Shown here in pieces: positions 10,602 through 21,707 of a DNA stretch of 34,163 bases. The position numbers and the translations under genes were made by a program. The stretch's first letter is position 1. Each line of letters starts with the position of its first letter. Source of the DNA: Mnemiopsis leidyi (lineage: Eukaryota > Ctenophora > Tentaculata > Lobata > Bolinopsidae); assembly GCA_000226015.1 (NCBI GenBank), contig JH156025.1, forward strand, positions 100,963 through 135,125. The letters run 5' to 3'. Below the pieces are notes generated by a model. It did not search any database and was not told the DNA's origin. It worked only from the letters and a program-made list of their open reading frames with translations.

Positions 10602-11988
10602 ATGAAATTTAAATTTGGCGATAAGGTTGAGTATTTAAGTGAAACCATGGTATTTTCAAAGTATAAATTATAATTAGTAAAGTAAAATTATAATTAGTAA
10701 AGTATAAATTCTAATTAGTAAAAATTTGACCATGTGGTAGATCGCCGACTGGCTGTAAGCCGGCTACTAACTGGCTTATAGTTATAGCCGGTTAGTAGCC
10801 GCTTACATTTGGCGTTAAGCGACGGTTATGAGCTGGCCATTTAAGCCGTTTAGGAATGAAGCTCCAAACCAAGTACTGTAGTTTGGCTATAGCACATTGA
10901 CGGCCTTGATGTGTTGACATGTTCAGCACATCCTAGTATTGATTTTGTCAGCCATGGAGCGTATTTGAATTGGGTCTTTTTTGGATTTTAAAGATCGGAT
11001 CAAGTCGCCGGTCGCGGTAATCGCCTTTCTCGTCACATTTCCAGCAACATAATTTTGCGACTCTTGGCCAAATCTTTCAGAAACTTCGTTATCGCATCCT
11101 GCTGTATTGTAAAGCTCCGTCAATCAGTTCGTAGAGCGGTATACCACCTAACACTGTGTCAGTCTGTCCTCCTTCTTGTTATTGCACACTCCACCTCCTG
11201 TCTTATGCCAGTTTGTTTGCGCATCCTTTTTTCTCCAAAACTCGATGCCTTTTGCTGTAACTGCTACTAATTCTTGAGTTCCGTTTCTTCGAAATATAGA
11301 TGATTTTCTCTAGTTAAGAAATTTCTTTCTAGAAACCCCGTCGATCAAAGAGAAACTTATACTAGAGAGGCTGTTAAAACAGTTTGTAGAAAACAGCAAG
11401 TAAACTGGACGTTGATCTTGAGGTGCAGAGATTTAGGTAGGTTAGAAAAAAAAGTTGTAAAAATATCGACTAGATTTCATGTGGTATAGACGGTGCATCA
11501 TTGAATCTTTGCCAATCCCCTCAGGTCCATATTGAATGAGATTTAGTGAATCATTCACCATAAATATGACTATTTGTAGGGGTTCGATGTTGAAAATCAT
11601 TTGTATTCTTGTATAAGGAATAGGTAATTCGAAATATGAGGCTCGAAGTATCCTACTTACAAAAGCTTTACACTATATCGTGGTATTCTATGTTGCCATG
11701 GTGCTCTCTGACCCTCTCTCTGTCTTTTTTCCCTTTTAAGGTCCCCTCGGGCATAGGCCAAATCTGCGAGACAACCGAAAAATTAAGAATCGGTACAAAA
11801 CTGATAGTGATAAAGTCTGCCCAAACTTAAGTTCTTGTCACTGGAACTTTAATCAGCGCGGCCACAACGTGAAACAAAGTGACACAGCGCCGTGCAAGAA
11901 ATATTCGGAAATATATGAGGCCGTTGCTAAACCTCAACTGCAAAAGATATATCGAATTAGTCCGGACGAAGTATCACTATCAAGTTAA
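10602..11988 (+). CDS. Hypothetical 136-aa protein, 3-exon candidate
   Basis: Exons: 10602-10660, 11333-11436, 11741-11988. Phases close (59+104+248 = 411 nt, 137 codons including stop). The last exon is the best supported: its acceptor follows a long pyrimidine tract (TCTGTCTTTTTTCCCTTTTAAG) and it stays open for 82 codons to TAA. The protein starts MKFKFGDKVEYLSETM. The middle exon gives NPVDQRETYTREAVKTV and QVNWTLILRC. The last exon is basic, then carries CPNLSSCHWNFNQRG and a C-terminal YSEIYEAVAKPQ. I recognise no family. No signal peptide or membrane segment is seen. The first exon is the weakest part because its donor GTATAA is poor; the true 5' end may lie elsewhere. An AG lies 2 nt upstream of the ATG. 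Confidence 0.4.
10661..10728. repeat. AT-rich 21-bp tandem repeat, 3 copies
   Basis: Three copies of AAAGTATAAATTATAATTAG with small changes lie in the first intron of the 10602 candidate gene. They start at the donor position. Confidence 0.85.
10755..10806. repeat. Imperfect palindrome, ~24-bp arms
   Basis: GTAAGCCGGCTACTAAC on the left is answered by GTTAGTAGCCGCTTAC on the right with a very short AT-rich centre. Flanking bases (CGCCGACTGGCT on the left, AGCGACGGTTATGAGCTGG on the right) suggest a larger degenerate foldback element. Confidence 0.75.
10923..11260 (-). pseudogene. Frame-broken coding-like stretch, possible mobile-element remnant
   Basis: On the minus strand, coding-like pieces occur in different frames in consistent order. 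Upstream is a frame giving VLGGIPLYELIDGALQY. A shifted frame then runs from GCDNEVSERFGQ through VTRKAITATGDLI to a stop at 10923. I do not recognise the family. The stretch lies inside intron 1 of the 10602 candidate, on the opposite strand. It could equally be chance open frames. Confidence 0.22.
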
Positions 11989-12190
11989 AGCTCTCGGCGG
12001 CCGCAGCACTTTGCGCTATCTCGCTCGCATGCCCCTAATTTTATCTTTTTTCTGGCGACCACAATGTGTAGCTCTTTTGTCTTCAAGCCTGGCACATCGC
12101 CGGTTTAAACCTATGAAGAAAATCAATTAAGAAATATTAAATATAGATACATGGCTTTTATCAAAACTAAACCACCCAGACCATTGACAA

Positions 12191-12310
12191 AATGATATCC
12201 GTCTAACGTTCTAACGAAACGTTTTAAAATTTAACGAAACGTCTCGCCAGGAGAGCAGCAAGCTGCGAGCCGCGCGCGAGTCGGGTAACCACTCGACAAC
12301 CCAGACCTGC
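12191..12310. repeat. Extra copy of the left arm of the GC-rich foldback element
   Basis: ATGATATCCGTCTAACGTT, then AACGAAACGTCTCGCC, then GCAAGCTGCGAGCCGCGCGCGAG match 12446-12515 closely and in the same orientation. It is a solo arm or a tandem partial copy. Its GC-rich CGCGCGCGAG is unlike the AT-rich surroundings. Confidence 0.85.
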
Positions 12311-12441
12311 ACCCTAGCTTGTCTCATTCTATAAAATATCTGACCCTCATTAAAAGCGAATAGAATGCATTAAAATGAAATAGAATAATTTGCGGCAAGC
12401 GAAACACGAGTTTTTTGTTTAATAGCACATTGCGCCTTGAC

Positions 12442-12830
12442 GAGATGATATCCGTCTAACGTTTTAACGAAACGTCTCGCTAGGAGGGCAGCAAGCTGCG
12501 AGCCGCGCGCGAGTAGGGTAACACCTCGACAAATTGCGCCGCGCAACTTTCCAGCATTCGAATGTTTTAAAGTCACTCTTTTACATGCAATACTTTAATT
12601 CATTGTTGNGTTTTTGGCAAGCCCATATGCGATTTAATTATAAATCTTGTCGAGGTGTTAATTTGCTTTAACCAGAGCCCTTTTACTCGCGTCGCGCGCC
12701 ACCAGAGTAGCCGCGCGCATATGCAATATGGCATAGCGTGCGTAAGCACCTGGTAAGGTGAAATGTTAACCGACTTTCGTAGCTTCTTTGCACTCTGGCC
12801 TCTGTGCAAATGGTAGACGGATATAATCTC
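12442..12830. mobile_element. Candidate non-autonomous foldback DNA transposon
   Basis: The ends are inverted: GAGATGATATCCGTCTAAC at 12442-12460 against GAGATTATATCCGTCTACC read from 12830 back to 12812. Inside, TAACACCTCGACAA (about 12529) is inverted as TTGTCGAGGTGTTA (about 12646), and the CGCGCGAGTA block near 12505 has an inverted partner near 12690. The arms are long and imperfect and no transposase is seen. Short minus-strand frames inside it (for example 12683-13099) show no known domain. The single N at 12609 falls within it. Confidence 0.5.
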
Positions 12831-14664
12831 ATAAATATAAATCGTTTCATCTTACTGAGTTTCAATCGGAGAGTTTTTGAGAAGCAATATGAATGACTGC
12901 TGCATGTGTGTAATGGTAACTTGTAGGTTGATAACCTACTGTCGCGGCCATCACGCGCTGTCACGCATTTCTGGCCTGAAGAAATTCTAGACGCGCATCG
13001 CCCGTTGAATGGTAACAAGCGTTGTATGTATTGGAGAACTAATAACCAAATTAGGATTTGATAATGCAGTGACAAGTGATGAAACTGTGGCGTATCCATT
13101 CAAAATTGAATTGCCATAGACAATAGAAATCTCCAAAAGAGCTTGAGGATGAAATTTTGTTAATCCGACGTTTTGATAAACATTCTATTCTTAATCAAAG
13201 TCCAATAAATGTATTTAAGTTGTAGCAGTTAAGTAGTTAAAAATTCCAAAACTATTTCAACACAACATATTTAATGAATTTATTGAGGTATGCTTATGAA
13301 AAATGGAATATTTTGTAACTTGAGATTAACTGCGATTCTCACATGTTCAATGTTCTAACAACAAAATGATTATCAGTACATTCATTTTCCTGTGATCATC
13401 AAAGTTTCAAGGAAGGCCACAATTTTTTCACTCAACTAAGACTGCGTTTTATTATTTTACTTCACCTAACCAGGTGCTTATGCACTCTAAGCGTGCAGCT
13501 GCTAAGCAGCTTTTCCAGCCACTTTGGTGGCCTGCATGAATAGCCCGCAGAGGGGTTCTGGTTTGACCAATTATTTTACTAGAAATTGTAGGTAGAAAGT
13601 CTCTAAGACTACCTCCAAAAAATAACATAAAATGTAGGGGCAGCATTAAATATAGAGACAGGCCACGTTATCACTTAGTTTAAGACTTATAAGATGGAAG
13701 TCCAGTAGATCACAGTTTATAGCTCGTGTTTGTGTCCTAGCACATGCTATACGTTAGTAAATACTAAGAAATACTTTCTCGTTGTTGTACATTTTTGTAG
13801 AAGGTAAGATAAGGCAGATAAGACAATACCAAAACACAACCTGCAGAGAGACAGATACACTTTATATAGGATCTCAATATTCATTATTCAACTGACAATG
13901 AATCCAAGTCTGACCTTCCAACATTCTCAAACACTGCTTATTGGCTGATTGGCTGCCCTCAACACCAAGCAATTCCATGAAATAGGTCCAGATCCTCTAT
14001 AACGCCATTGCTAGAAAAAAGATTAGTTAGAGGGAGGTTGGCTTTGTGGAAACGAACGAGAAAACCAAGACCAAGATTAACATTCCACCTACTTTCTTTT
14101 CAAGCTATGATAGTCCCAATTTCTTAAGTATAAACAACAAATAAGTAACTAAGCACACCAAAAATTCCACGTCAAACTTAATCAGTAACACATAATTGTA
14201 TTGTCCAATGAAATGAAGAATTGAATTAAATTTTGCTTGTTCAGACTTCAGTTGTAGACTACCACCCACAAGGGGCTAATATTTTTTGTGGCAGTTACTG
14301 CGACAAATTGAGATAATAGGCATTTACCCCGACAAATCACAATAATTTCCTTTTCCAGTGATAAATGGTTTTGTGGACTTCTAACAATCAAATTACTGGG
14401 AACCTTGCATTCTGAAGCTGACTTGACCAATTGTTATAAAAGTTGAACAATTATAACAAGTTGACCAATTGTTATAAACTTAGTTTATCCAGATCTTGTT
14501 CCTCATGAGATAAGTGATTTAAGCCTTATCTTTGGTAATTTTCTTCACAATCACATTGATAAACTGATATTTGTGGAATCTCCCCTTTCTGCTGTTTCTT
14601 AGTGGCTGTTGAAAGCCTAGCCTCATAGCAAAGCAGGGAAATCTTTCCCCTTTATGGTAAGAGT
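12831..14664. other. Intergenic, no supported gene
   Basis: AT-rich sequence with scattered short frames. I see no exon chain, RNA gene or clear repeat apart from a duplicated TTGACCAATTGTTATAA at about 14423 and 14461. Confidence 0.5.
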
Positions 14665-14913
14665 TACAGAGTTTGGCTGAGATAAGTTTTGCACCAACAG
14701 CAGGAAGCTCTTCAGTCCAGCAGCTGTGATGTTATGATTGAATTAGATCAAATCCCTGACACCAGTGGGCATGGATGCATCGAAGAAACAAGTCTAATAG
14801 GTATACTAGTTTTATGGGCCACCCAATAAAATGTTAGTTACTTCAGCCATAAAAATACAATAAAAATTACATCATTAAAATCAAGACATTTGCCATTTTT
14901 AATGCGACTTTTA
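14665..14913. repeat. Direct repeat copy 1 (partner at 15735)
   Basis: ACAGAGTTTGGCTGAGATAA at 14666 starts about 115 nt that match 15736 onwards almost exactly. A further block, AAATCAAGACATTTGCCATT at about 14877, matches the partner after a 97-nt stretch that the partner lacks. The two copies flank an assembly gap and a LINE fragment. Confidence 0.9.
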
Positions 14914-15256
14914 AGGGGGAATTGTAAAAATTTAGCTAGACCAACGGACTGTACAGTAACCTAAAGCACCCTAATGGGCATCAATTGCACCACTTATTTT
15001 TTGATTCTAATATGACGCATTTTTAAAAATCGCAAAAAGAAAATTTATCCGAGAATTTGGAAATTTTTGGAAATTTACATTGCATGAATAAAACTCAGCC
15101 ATTTCTAATTGAATCATGCTGAAAATTTGCACGAATTTTATTAATACCTTTGTTAAGCAGCTGTAAAAATTTCACGAAAAACTAATAAAATTTGACTCAA
15201 TGGCAACTGTCCAAAGTTGCTAGGTCCCAAAAATTTCTTTTTTATGTTAACTAACT

Positions 15257-15607
15257 TTGAAAATTTGCACACGCTACTGTGAAATGTCAAGCACCTTGAA
15301 ACTTTGCACACAGGTAGAAGACAGCGATAGAAAANNNNNNNNNNAAAGAGTTATGTCATTTTGGAATAGATTACCTATTGAGGTGAAGACAGCACCAACT
15401 TTGAACATTTTTAAAAGTAATCTAGAAGCATTTAAGATTAAAACTAGAGAATTGGGCATATGCGGTATTGGAAATTTTTGGGATATTTCAGATGAAGTTT
15501 TAAATAGGATTGAAAGTGGAAATTATTTGGAAAACAAGCTTAAGCATAACATTTTCCTTAAAGATAACCCTTTGGTAGCTAAAAAGAAGTTTATTAACAT
15601 CTATTAA
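15257..15607 (+). pseudogene. LINE (non-LTR retrotransposon) 3' ORF fragment, interrupted by N gap
   Basis: After ten Ns at 15335-15344, the frame reads RVMSFWNRLPIEVKTAPT, then LNIFKSNLEAFK, to TAA at 15605-15607. The pattern of a basic residue, then FWN.LP.E...A.....FK..L, is the usual C-terminal tail after the reverse-transcriptase domain in CR1/Jockey-type LINE ORF2. The catalytic part is absent, so this is a 5'-truncated copy or its body is lost at the gap. The codons before the gap (15257-15334) may not belong to it. The 3' flank is AT-rich. Confidence 0.65.
15335..15344. other. Assembly gap (10 N)
   Basis: Ten Ns, likely a scaffold placeholder of arbitrary size, fall inside the LINE fragment and between the two direct-repeat copies. 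Confidence 1.
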
Positions 15608-15734
15608 TTTTGTCTCAATGCTTTTTACTTTTATTGAGCAAATTTTTATTTGAAGTTTAGAATTTTTAGACATTTTAGGAGATTAGGTGTGATGATGCTG
15701 GCATCATAATTCATTATTTATTTATTGATTTATT

Positions 15735-15890
15735 TACAGAGTTTGGCTGAGATAAGTTTTGCACCGACAGCAGGAAGCTCTTCAGTCCAGCAGCTGTCAT
15801 GTTATGATTGAATTAGATCATATCCCTCACACCAGTGGGCATGGTTGCATCAAATCAAGATATTTGCCATTTTTAATGCAACTTTTAAGA
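15735..15890. repeat. Direct repeat copy 2 (partner at 14665)
   Basis: Same sequence as copy 1 with a few substitutions. GGTTGCATC joins directly to AAATCAAGATATTTGCC, so the 97-nt middle block of copy 1 is missing. It ends about 90 nt before a SINE-like element. Confidence 0.9.
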
Positions 15891-15981
15891 TATTTGCCGG
15901 ATTTTTCCGATTTTTTCACAAAGATGTCGCAATTTTTGGCATTTTAGCTTGACAAGGTGCCTCCATTTTTGGCCCTTTTAT

Positions 15982-16240
15982 GGGTTGGTGGTGTAGTGGA
16001 ATCTACCCCGACTTTCTCTGCAGAAGATCGGGGTTAAATTTCCAGATCCGCCAATTCTTGAGGAGTGCACTAAGGCCATTTGCCTATGCAATCTTCTTTG
16101 GTCGACTCAGCCAAATGATCAGGAAGCCGTAATCAAGGGTTAAATGAGGAGGGTCTCCACTAAAAGATCTAGAATCTTCCAGGAGCCCCTTGAACAGTAT
16201 AACTGTAAAAGCCTTGGTACAGGTGTAACAAATACAATAC
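15982..16240 (+). mobile_element. tRNA-derived SINE-like element
   Basis: A pol III A box, TGGTGTAGTGG, lies at 15989-15999. A degraded B box, GGTTAAATTTC, lies at 16032-16042, 32 nt downstream. That is tRNA-like spacing. A tRNA-unrelated body and a simple tail (GTAACAAATACAATAC) ending near 16240 follow. The B box lacks the consensus C of GGTTC, so this copy is probably old. It lies just upstream of the first exon of the next gene. Confidence 0.5.
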
Positions 16241-16306
16241 CATGACAAATGATAAATCAATTTCTGATATTTTTAGTTACTGCAAAGTCATTCTGTTCCA
16301 TTGCAG

Positions 16307-19300
16307 ATGGCAGATAAGAATGATGGTGAAGATAAAGACACTGCTAGTAAGTTAACCATTTATGTAAATGATCATTAAACAAATCTTCTTTTAATTCAAT
16401 AAACTAAGCTAATCTTTTAGTTGAAATGATGTTTTAGTTTAATTTGCCATTTTTTATTTAAGGTACAAACAAGAGAGGATGTGATTACTTGAGGTATGGC
16501 CGAACCTTTAATGCTAGTGTCTGTTTTTCAGTAAGCTGCACAGTGCATAAGGAGCTATTTCTTCCTTGGCCGTATTTGATGTTATCATGAGTTATAGACA
16601 CAAATATACATACAATATACATATATACATATATGTATTGAATACCCAGCTAAACTAAACTGGCTTTTTGTTGAGGAATAAGCTAGTGATACTCAAAAAC
16701 TTGAAGATTTGCCAAGCTTCTGTACTCAAAAAGACCAGAGAATTAGGTTATTGTCTACATTATCTATTGCAGCATTATAAGATATATTGTCTACTATTTA
16801 TGCAGCATTATAAGAAATAATAAATTTTCGTAATAGATAAGCACACAATCAACATGCCAACATACAGGCGGTTTCCTGTAACACATAGAAGATCCTTCTA
16901 TCCTTATATATATGAGGATATAAATATGAAGAAAATAGATTAAGTACATATGCTTATGAAAAATGATGTGACAAAATTTTATGAATTTAATTGATTTGAA
17001 TAAAACATTTGAAACACTTTCTAGGATATCTTAACTGAGAAATGTTCATTTTCAGACAGATTTTTTCGATATTTGGTATGAACTAGTTGATTATTTGTTA
17101 TGTTAGGGTAGGTAAGTAGATGATTAGATTTTTCCATGTATGAATGAATAAAATCAGTCGGCAGTGCTATTTGTATTTAATGGATTGAGAAATTAGTAAA
17201 GGATTAAAATAATTAGTGACAGCACAAGCATCATCAAATCACATAAGACATGCACGTGGAACCTATATTTGTAACAATAAAGGTTAAAACTAGAAAACAG
17301 TTCTAGTAAGTGCCCCCCATGTGCCAAACATTTAGAACACAGCTCAGATCACGTGATCTCACGATTTCTTGCAGCTAGTGGCTACATTGTCATTTTTGTA
17401 ACAAATTTGTCTAAGTTCTAGAAATTTGGCTTTCATGAGAACTTGTGCAATTCATCACTGAGCACAATTTTTCCAGCTCAGATGGTATCTAAGTTTTAAA
17501 GGTTTCTAAGTGATAGACTGCCTACTGCCTATGTCAGCCATAGCTAATTGGTATTTTTTCCACCAATTTAATGCATTGTTGCAAGTAAGCGATATTGCCT
17601 TGATAAGAACTAAGTAAGTACTAAGTAAGTAGTAACCATGATAAGTAGGTACTAAGTCGTGAGAAATTGTGTCAGCTATGTGTATGTCTGCATGTTGTAC
17701 TCATCTCTTCTCTTTGCTCTACCTGCATGTAGACACTCTCGGTGTTGTTACATTCTACAGGTTCTGTTAACCAAGTTGGTACATTAGAAGGTAGGTTACG
17801 ACATGTGTTGCTTACTACATGTGAAGTAGGTACTGAAATAAAACAAGAGATTGTCAACAGTTTGTTGAATGAAATTTTATCTTTTTGAAAGACAAGCAAG
17901 AACTCTTTTCGTTTAAGGTTTTATTGTTTTTATGATGTAACGGATCACTCTGTAACCTTTTCGATAACATTACTTTATCAGGTGAGAAGAGAGGTGTACA
18001 CGATGAAGAGGAGGAAAACATAACTGTACAAGTTGTAGCTTCTGGTGCCCTCTCAGAAAGTAAGGAAATTCGGAGATTACGTACAGAATTTATTTGGGTT
18101 ATATTTTCTGAGAGAATCATTCGAAGAGGCTGTGGTGAACACAATGTACCATGGGATAAATTTTCTGTATATTTCTGTATAATGCAACTGAAAAACCCAA
18201 GATGAGTCAAAATTCTATATCTAAAAAACTCTATATTACCCTAAATTCCCACCAAAAATTGATATTGTAGAGTTTTTTGAGTTTTTTTAGTTACCCCCAA
18301 CTGTTATCTGGTAGATATTAGATAAATGTTGTAGATTGTTCTGTGGCTCTGATTCTCTTCTAAGCGGCCCTGTTTTTCATAAAAAGGAATGATGGAAAAA
18401 TATTTTCCGTCCACTAGAAATAAAAGCGAGCGTAATCAGACAAGTTCAACAACATGAAATTAAAAATAGTTCAGTAGTTTACGCCTCACGGACCTACAGA
18501 AAGTTAATCATTTGTATCCTTATGGAGTTGTTAATTCATGAACCAAACTTACTAATTACTGCCCAATTCTGGCGATACGATACATCATGTATACAATATT
18601 TAGGAAGTTTGTTTAGTTGGTATTGTAGGTTGTCTGTTTACTTTGAGACAAACAACGCCGCTCAGCCTAACTGTCATCAAGCCAGTCATTTTACTCAGTC
18701 TTCAGTTGTTAAGCCGTCAGATTGTATCTGTAAGTGGTCTTGAAGTTTATGTGCTGATTATTACTTTTGCGAGATATGTTGTTTCTGCTGATCTAGATGG
18801 GGAGGAAAAAGTCTTATAAGGATCGCTACCATCTCCATGATGAATACATCAACCATCACGGTATACATCCTTACTTCTCCTTCTATTTGACAAAATGAAA
18901 GTTATAGTTCCATGTCTTTAAACTCTGTTGATGGTGCTACATTATCGATCAGCAGCTTTACCTTAGTCATCACAAATCGTCCAACAATACCGAAACTAAA
19001 ACCCTACTCAGGAACATTTGGTCGTCCTCTCATAGCCACTCCACCACCACCAATACCCTCCAGGGATCCATCACCACTCCCTCCTCGGCGCTCTTCTCCC
19101 CTCCCTCCTCCGCGCTCCTCCCCGCTCCCTCCACGCTCCTCTCCACTTCCTCTTGCTGCATTTAATGATTCTCAAGGACCTGTTTACCCAGATGCTAGAT
19201 TCGGTCCATCAGCTTCATGTCACCAGTTTACAAGTTTGTCCTATCTATAATCATGTGACTTGTGAAGTTTCGTGAAGTTATGTTATGTGGTTGTGTCGCT

Positions 19301-21355
19301 ATTTGTCATACTCATCGGTTATCTCTCATTCTCTCAGTGATTTCTTTCATCTACCGAGAAAATATAATTATAATGGCAGGTTCTTATCAAACGCTCAATT
19401 ACAGATACAAAAAAGGATTAGGTAAAAACTAGATAATTGTTCATCTGGGCAGATTTGGAACCATTTAGACCGCTCTGTTTAAACTGTGCTGTTTGGACCG
19501 CACTGTTTGAACCCTGGTGACTACATTGTCTATTTCAGGCGACTCAGATGATGGAGAATCTCCCACACATGCTGTTATAAGATCTCAAGAGAGGACCGTA
19601 TCTGGTGGGGATATCCGGCTTTCATCGGTAAGTCAGCATCTATTTTCATCATTTTAAATTGTCGGTTCTTGGTCCACTGTCCAGGTCTCTTGAATTGTTG
19701 TTCAAACTCATATTGCAATTTCGAAGCATTCCGGCTGAAATCCCACAATCACCCAAATTCTGACAAAGACAAAAAACCGTGACCACCTCCCCGTCACACA
19801 ACTAGATATCACCGGGGGCAGCAACACCGAGTGACATCCCCATCCAGGGTGTTCACTTTGAGGATCCAGAGCGAGATCCCAGGATCCTGACTGAAGAAGA
19901 TGAGATGGGAGATCCAGCTACTTTGGTAATTTAAACCCCGCTGTCTGCATGCCTCGGTTTCCCGTCGTCCTGCCCCAGAACATCGTGCCCTACAGCATTT
20001 TATCTCTAAGTATTCGCCCAGCGACCCAAGCCTTAGCCTTAACCCTTACCCTAACCCTAACGAAGTTGTCTGTTGTGGTGCAGGACGTTACTGGGGCTAA
20101 ATCTCTGGGTTACAATATTATGGGGCACGATTTTCTGAGGCAGGACGTCGGCCAACCCTTCCCCAGCAGCTCTGCTGTGTTAATACTTATGGCACACACT
20201 CACACAGCTTATAATTGTGTAGAATAGCTTTACAGCATAGCTTCAACAAAATACAAATACAAATAGCTGTACAAGTTGGATACAGAGGCTGGTAGCTATG
20301 CTATATTAAATACTAAATGTATTGGAGCAGTGCTCTATAGTAGTTCCACGTATAAAGGGAGTTCCTCTGCGATGAGCTTGAAACGAAATCTTGTTTAAAA
20401 CTTGATGAACCATCAAAGGACCAAAAAACAAACCTTTTTAGTGGCAGATTGATTTACCCAAGTTGATTGTAAACGCTGCAAAGATGGCAAAAGATTATTA
20501 ACCATACTTTACTTACACAATCATTCCAAGTTCTTAAAAATGAAATCCTATGCACAAACACTTAGAAAGTTTAAAACCTGACCCTGTCGGAAATATAAGA
20601 TACAATTCCGTCTATAAAATAACCTTCTCTACCGCAAAAGACAGAGACTGCAGCTCTAGAGAAGACAGATACCAGTGCTACACTTGATGGTCAGGCAGAT
20701 AAAGGTCCCTCCCTCTCTCCCATAGACGAGAACTCCACAGAGAACCACACTGGTCACAGGTGGAATTCTATGTTCCCTGTAGTTACCATGATAGTTACCG
20801 CTAAGGAGATGATGGAGTATTCAAAGGTATAGGGAGAGGAAGAACCTGCACGACTTGATTATCTGGATCATATTCTCTCTTGTAATACGATCTCATATCT
20901 GATACCTACCTGATCTGGATCATATTCTCTCTTGTTATATGATCTCATATCTGATACCTACCTGATCTGTATCTTATCTAGATCATATAGAGAAAGGTAT
21001 TTTTGGGAGGGGTCACAAATTTTGATTTTGACCAATGAGAAGCTAGGAATGAGTGCTTCCTAGCTTCTGATTGGTAAAAATTTCTAACCCGCCCCAAAAT
21101 TGTTTCTATATGATCTGAAATTATCTGATTTTATATCGAGATCTGAACTGATCTTATACACACTCGTCTAGAATCTATATACTTTATAGATATCCTTTAC
21201 TCTGATCTATCTTTGTTATGCACTTTCTGATTTTCATGTTAACAACACTTCTTTTATCTCGAATCTCGATTCTACAGGTAATATACAGCATGGTATCTTT
21301 CCTTACTTGTTTCACTTCATATATCTTCCCGTTAACCAGAATCAATCCTACTTAA
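16307..21355 (+). CDS. Hypothetical proline-rich, acidic protein with C-terminal hydrophobic segment, 11-exon candidate
   Basis: Exons: 16307-16346, 17761-17790, 17982-18059, 18629-18729, 18797-18860, 18967-19233, 19338-19421, 19539-19627, 19806-19925, 20641-20826, 21278-21355. GT-AG throughout, phases close, 378 aa. The start MADKNDGEDKDTAS follows an acceptor-like TTGCAG directly. Then come EKRGVHDEEEENITVQVV, a basic MGRKKSYKDRYHLHDEY exon, a proline-rich exon with repeated RSSPLPP (possible SH3 ligands), an acidic part (GDSDDGESPTH, then FEDPERDPRILTEEDEMGD) and a final VIYSMVSFLTCFTSYIFPL that could span a membrane near the C-terminus. The last seven exons are best supported. The exon at 18629 was chosen partly because it corrects phase, and the donor at 19234 (GTTTGT) is weak. 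I recognise no family. Confidence 0.5.
16463..16493 (+). other. Possible alternative exon
   Basis: A 31-nt open segment between TTTTTTATTTAAG and GTATGG reads STNKRGCDYLR in phase after the first exon of the 16307 gene. It exits in phase 2 and does not join the next exon. It may be an alternative exon or chance. Confidence 0.2.
19082..19152 (+). repeat. Coding repeat for RSSPLPP
   Basis: CGCTC(T/C)TC(T/C)CC(C/G)CTCCCTCC is repeated about four times within the sixth exon of the 16307 gene, in frame. It produces the proline-rich tract by expansion of a unit of about 18-24 nt. Confidence 0.75.
20863..20974. repeat. Two-copy direct repeat, ~61-bp unit
   Basis: GATCATATTCTCTCTTGT, then GATCTCATATCTGATACC and TACCTGATCTG, occurs twice in tandem with two or three differences. 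It lies in the last intron of the 16307 gene, just upstream of a hairpin element. Confidence 0.85.
20981..21115. mobile_element. MITE-like long hairpin, ~65-bp arms
   Basis: GATCATATAGA at 20981 is answered by TCTATATGATC ending at 21115. The inner arms CCAATGAGAAGCTAGGAA and TTCCTAGCTTCTGATTGG flank a loop of only a few nt. Most of the 135 nt folds back. No coding capacity. It lies in the last intron of the 16307 gene. Confidence 0.65.
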
Positions 21356-21360
21356 ATAAA
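21355..21360 (+). terminator. AATAAA poly(A) signal overlapping the stop
   Basis: The first A of AATAAA is the last base of the TAA stop of the 16307 gene model. This would give an extremely short 3' UTR if used. Confidence 0.35.
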
Positions 21361-21707
21361 ATATTAGATTCTACTTTAAGTCCACATTCCACATTGTCAG
21401 GACTGTTAATAAGTAAATAGCGCTATATGAGTATATGTTCAAGTTAGCAATAACTTTATAAGTTAATTGGGCTACTGCAATTTGCAAACTCGCTTTATAT
21501 TACACCACCTCTATCCTTATCGTGACATGTAAAACTAAAAGTCTCCGTAAAATTACTCCCGCCCAGCTGTTTCCTCACGAAATCTGAAGATATCAGACTC
21601 TAAAATATTCTCTTTCAATCGAATTGTGTCAAATCATTATTTCAATTATTATTTGCAAGAGAGGAGCCATTTCTTCGTTACATTTTGCTGGTAGTGATAA
21701 AACCGTA

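Noticed and set aside
20040..20062. Telomere-like CCCTAACCCTAAC stretch
   Set aside because: Only about three imperfect units inside an intron. Too short to call an interstitial telomere.
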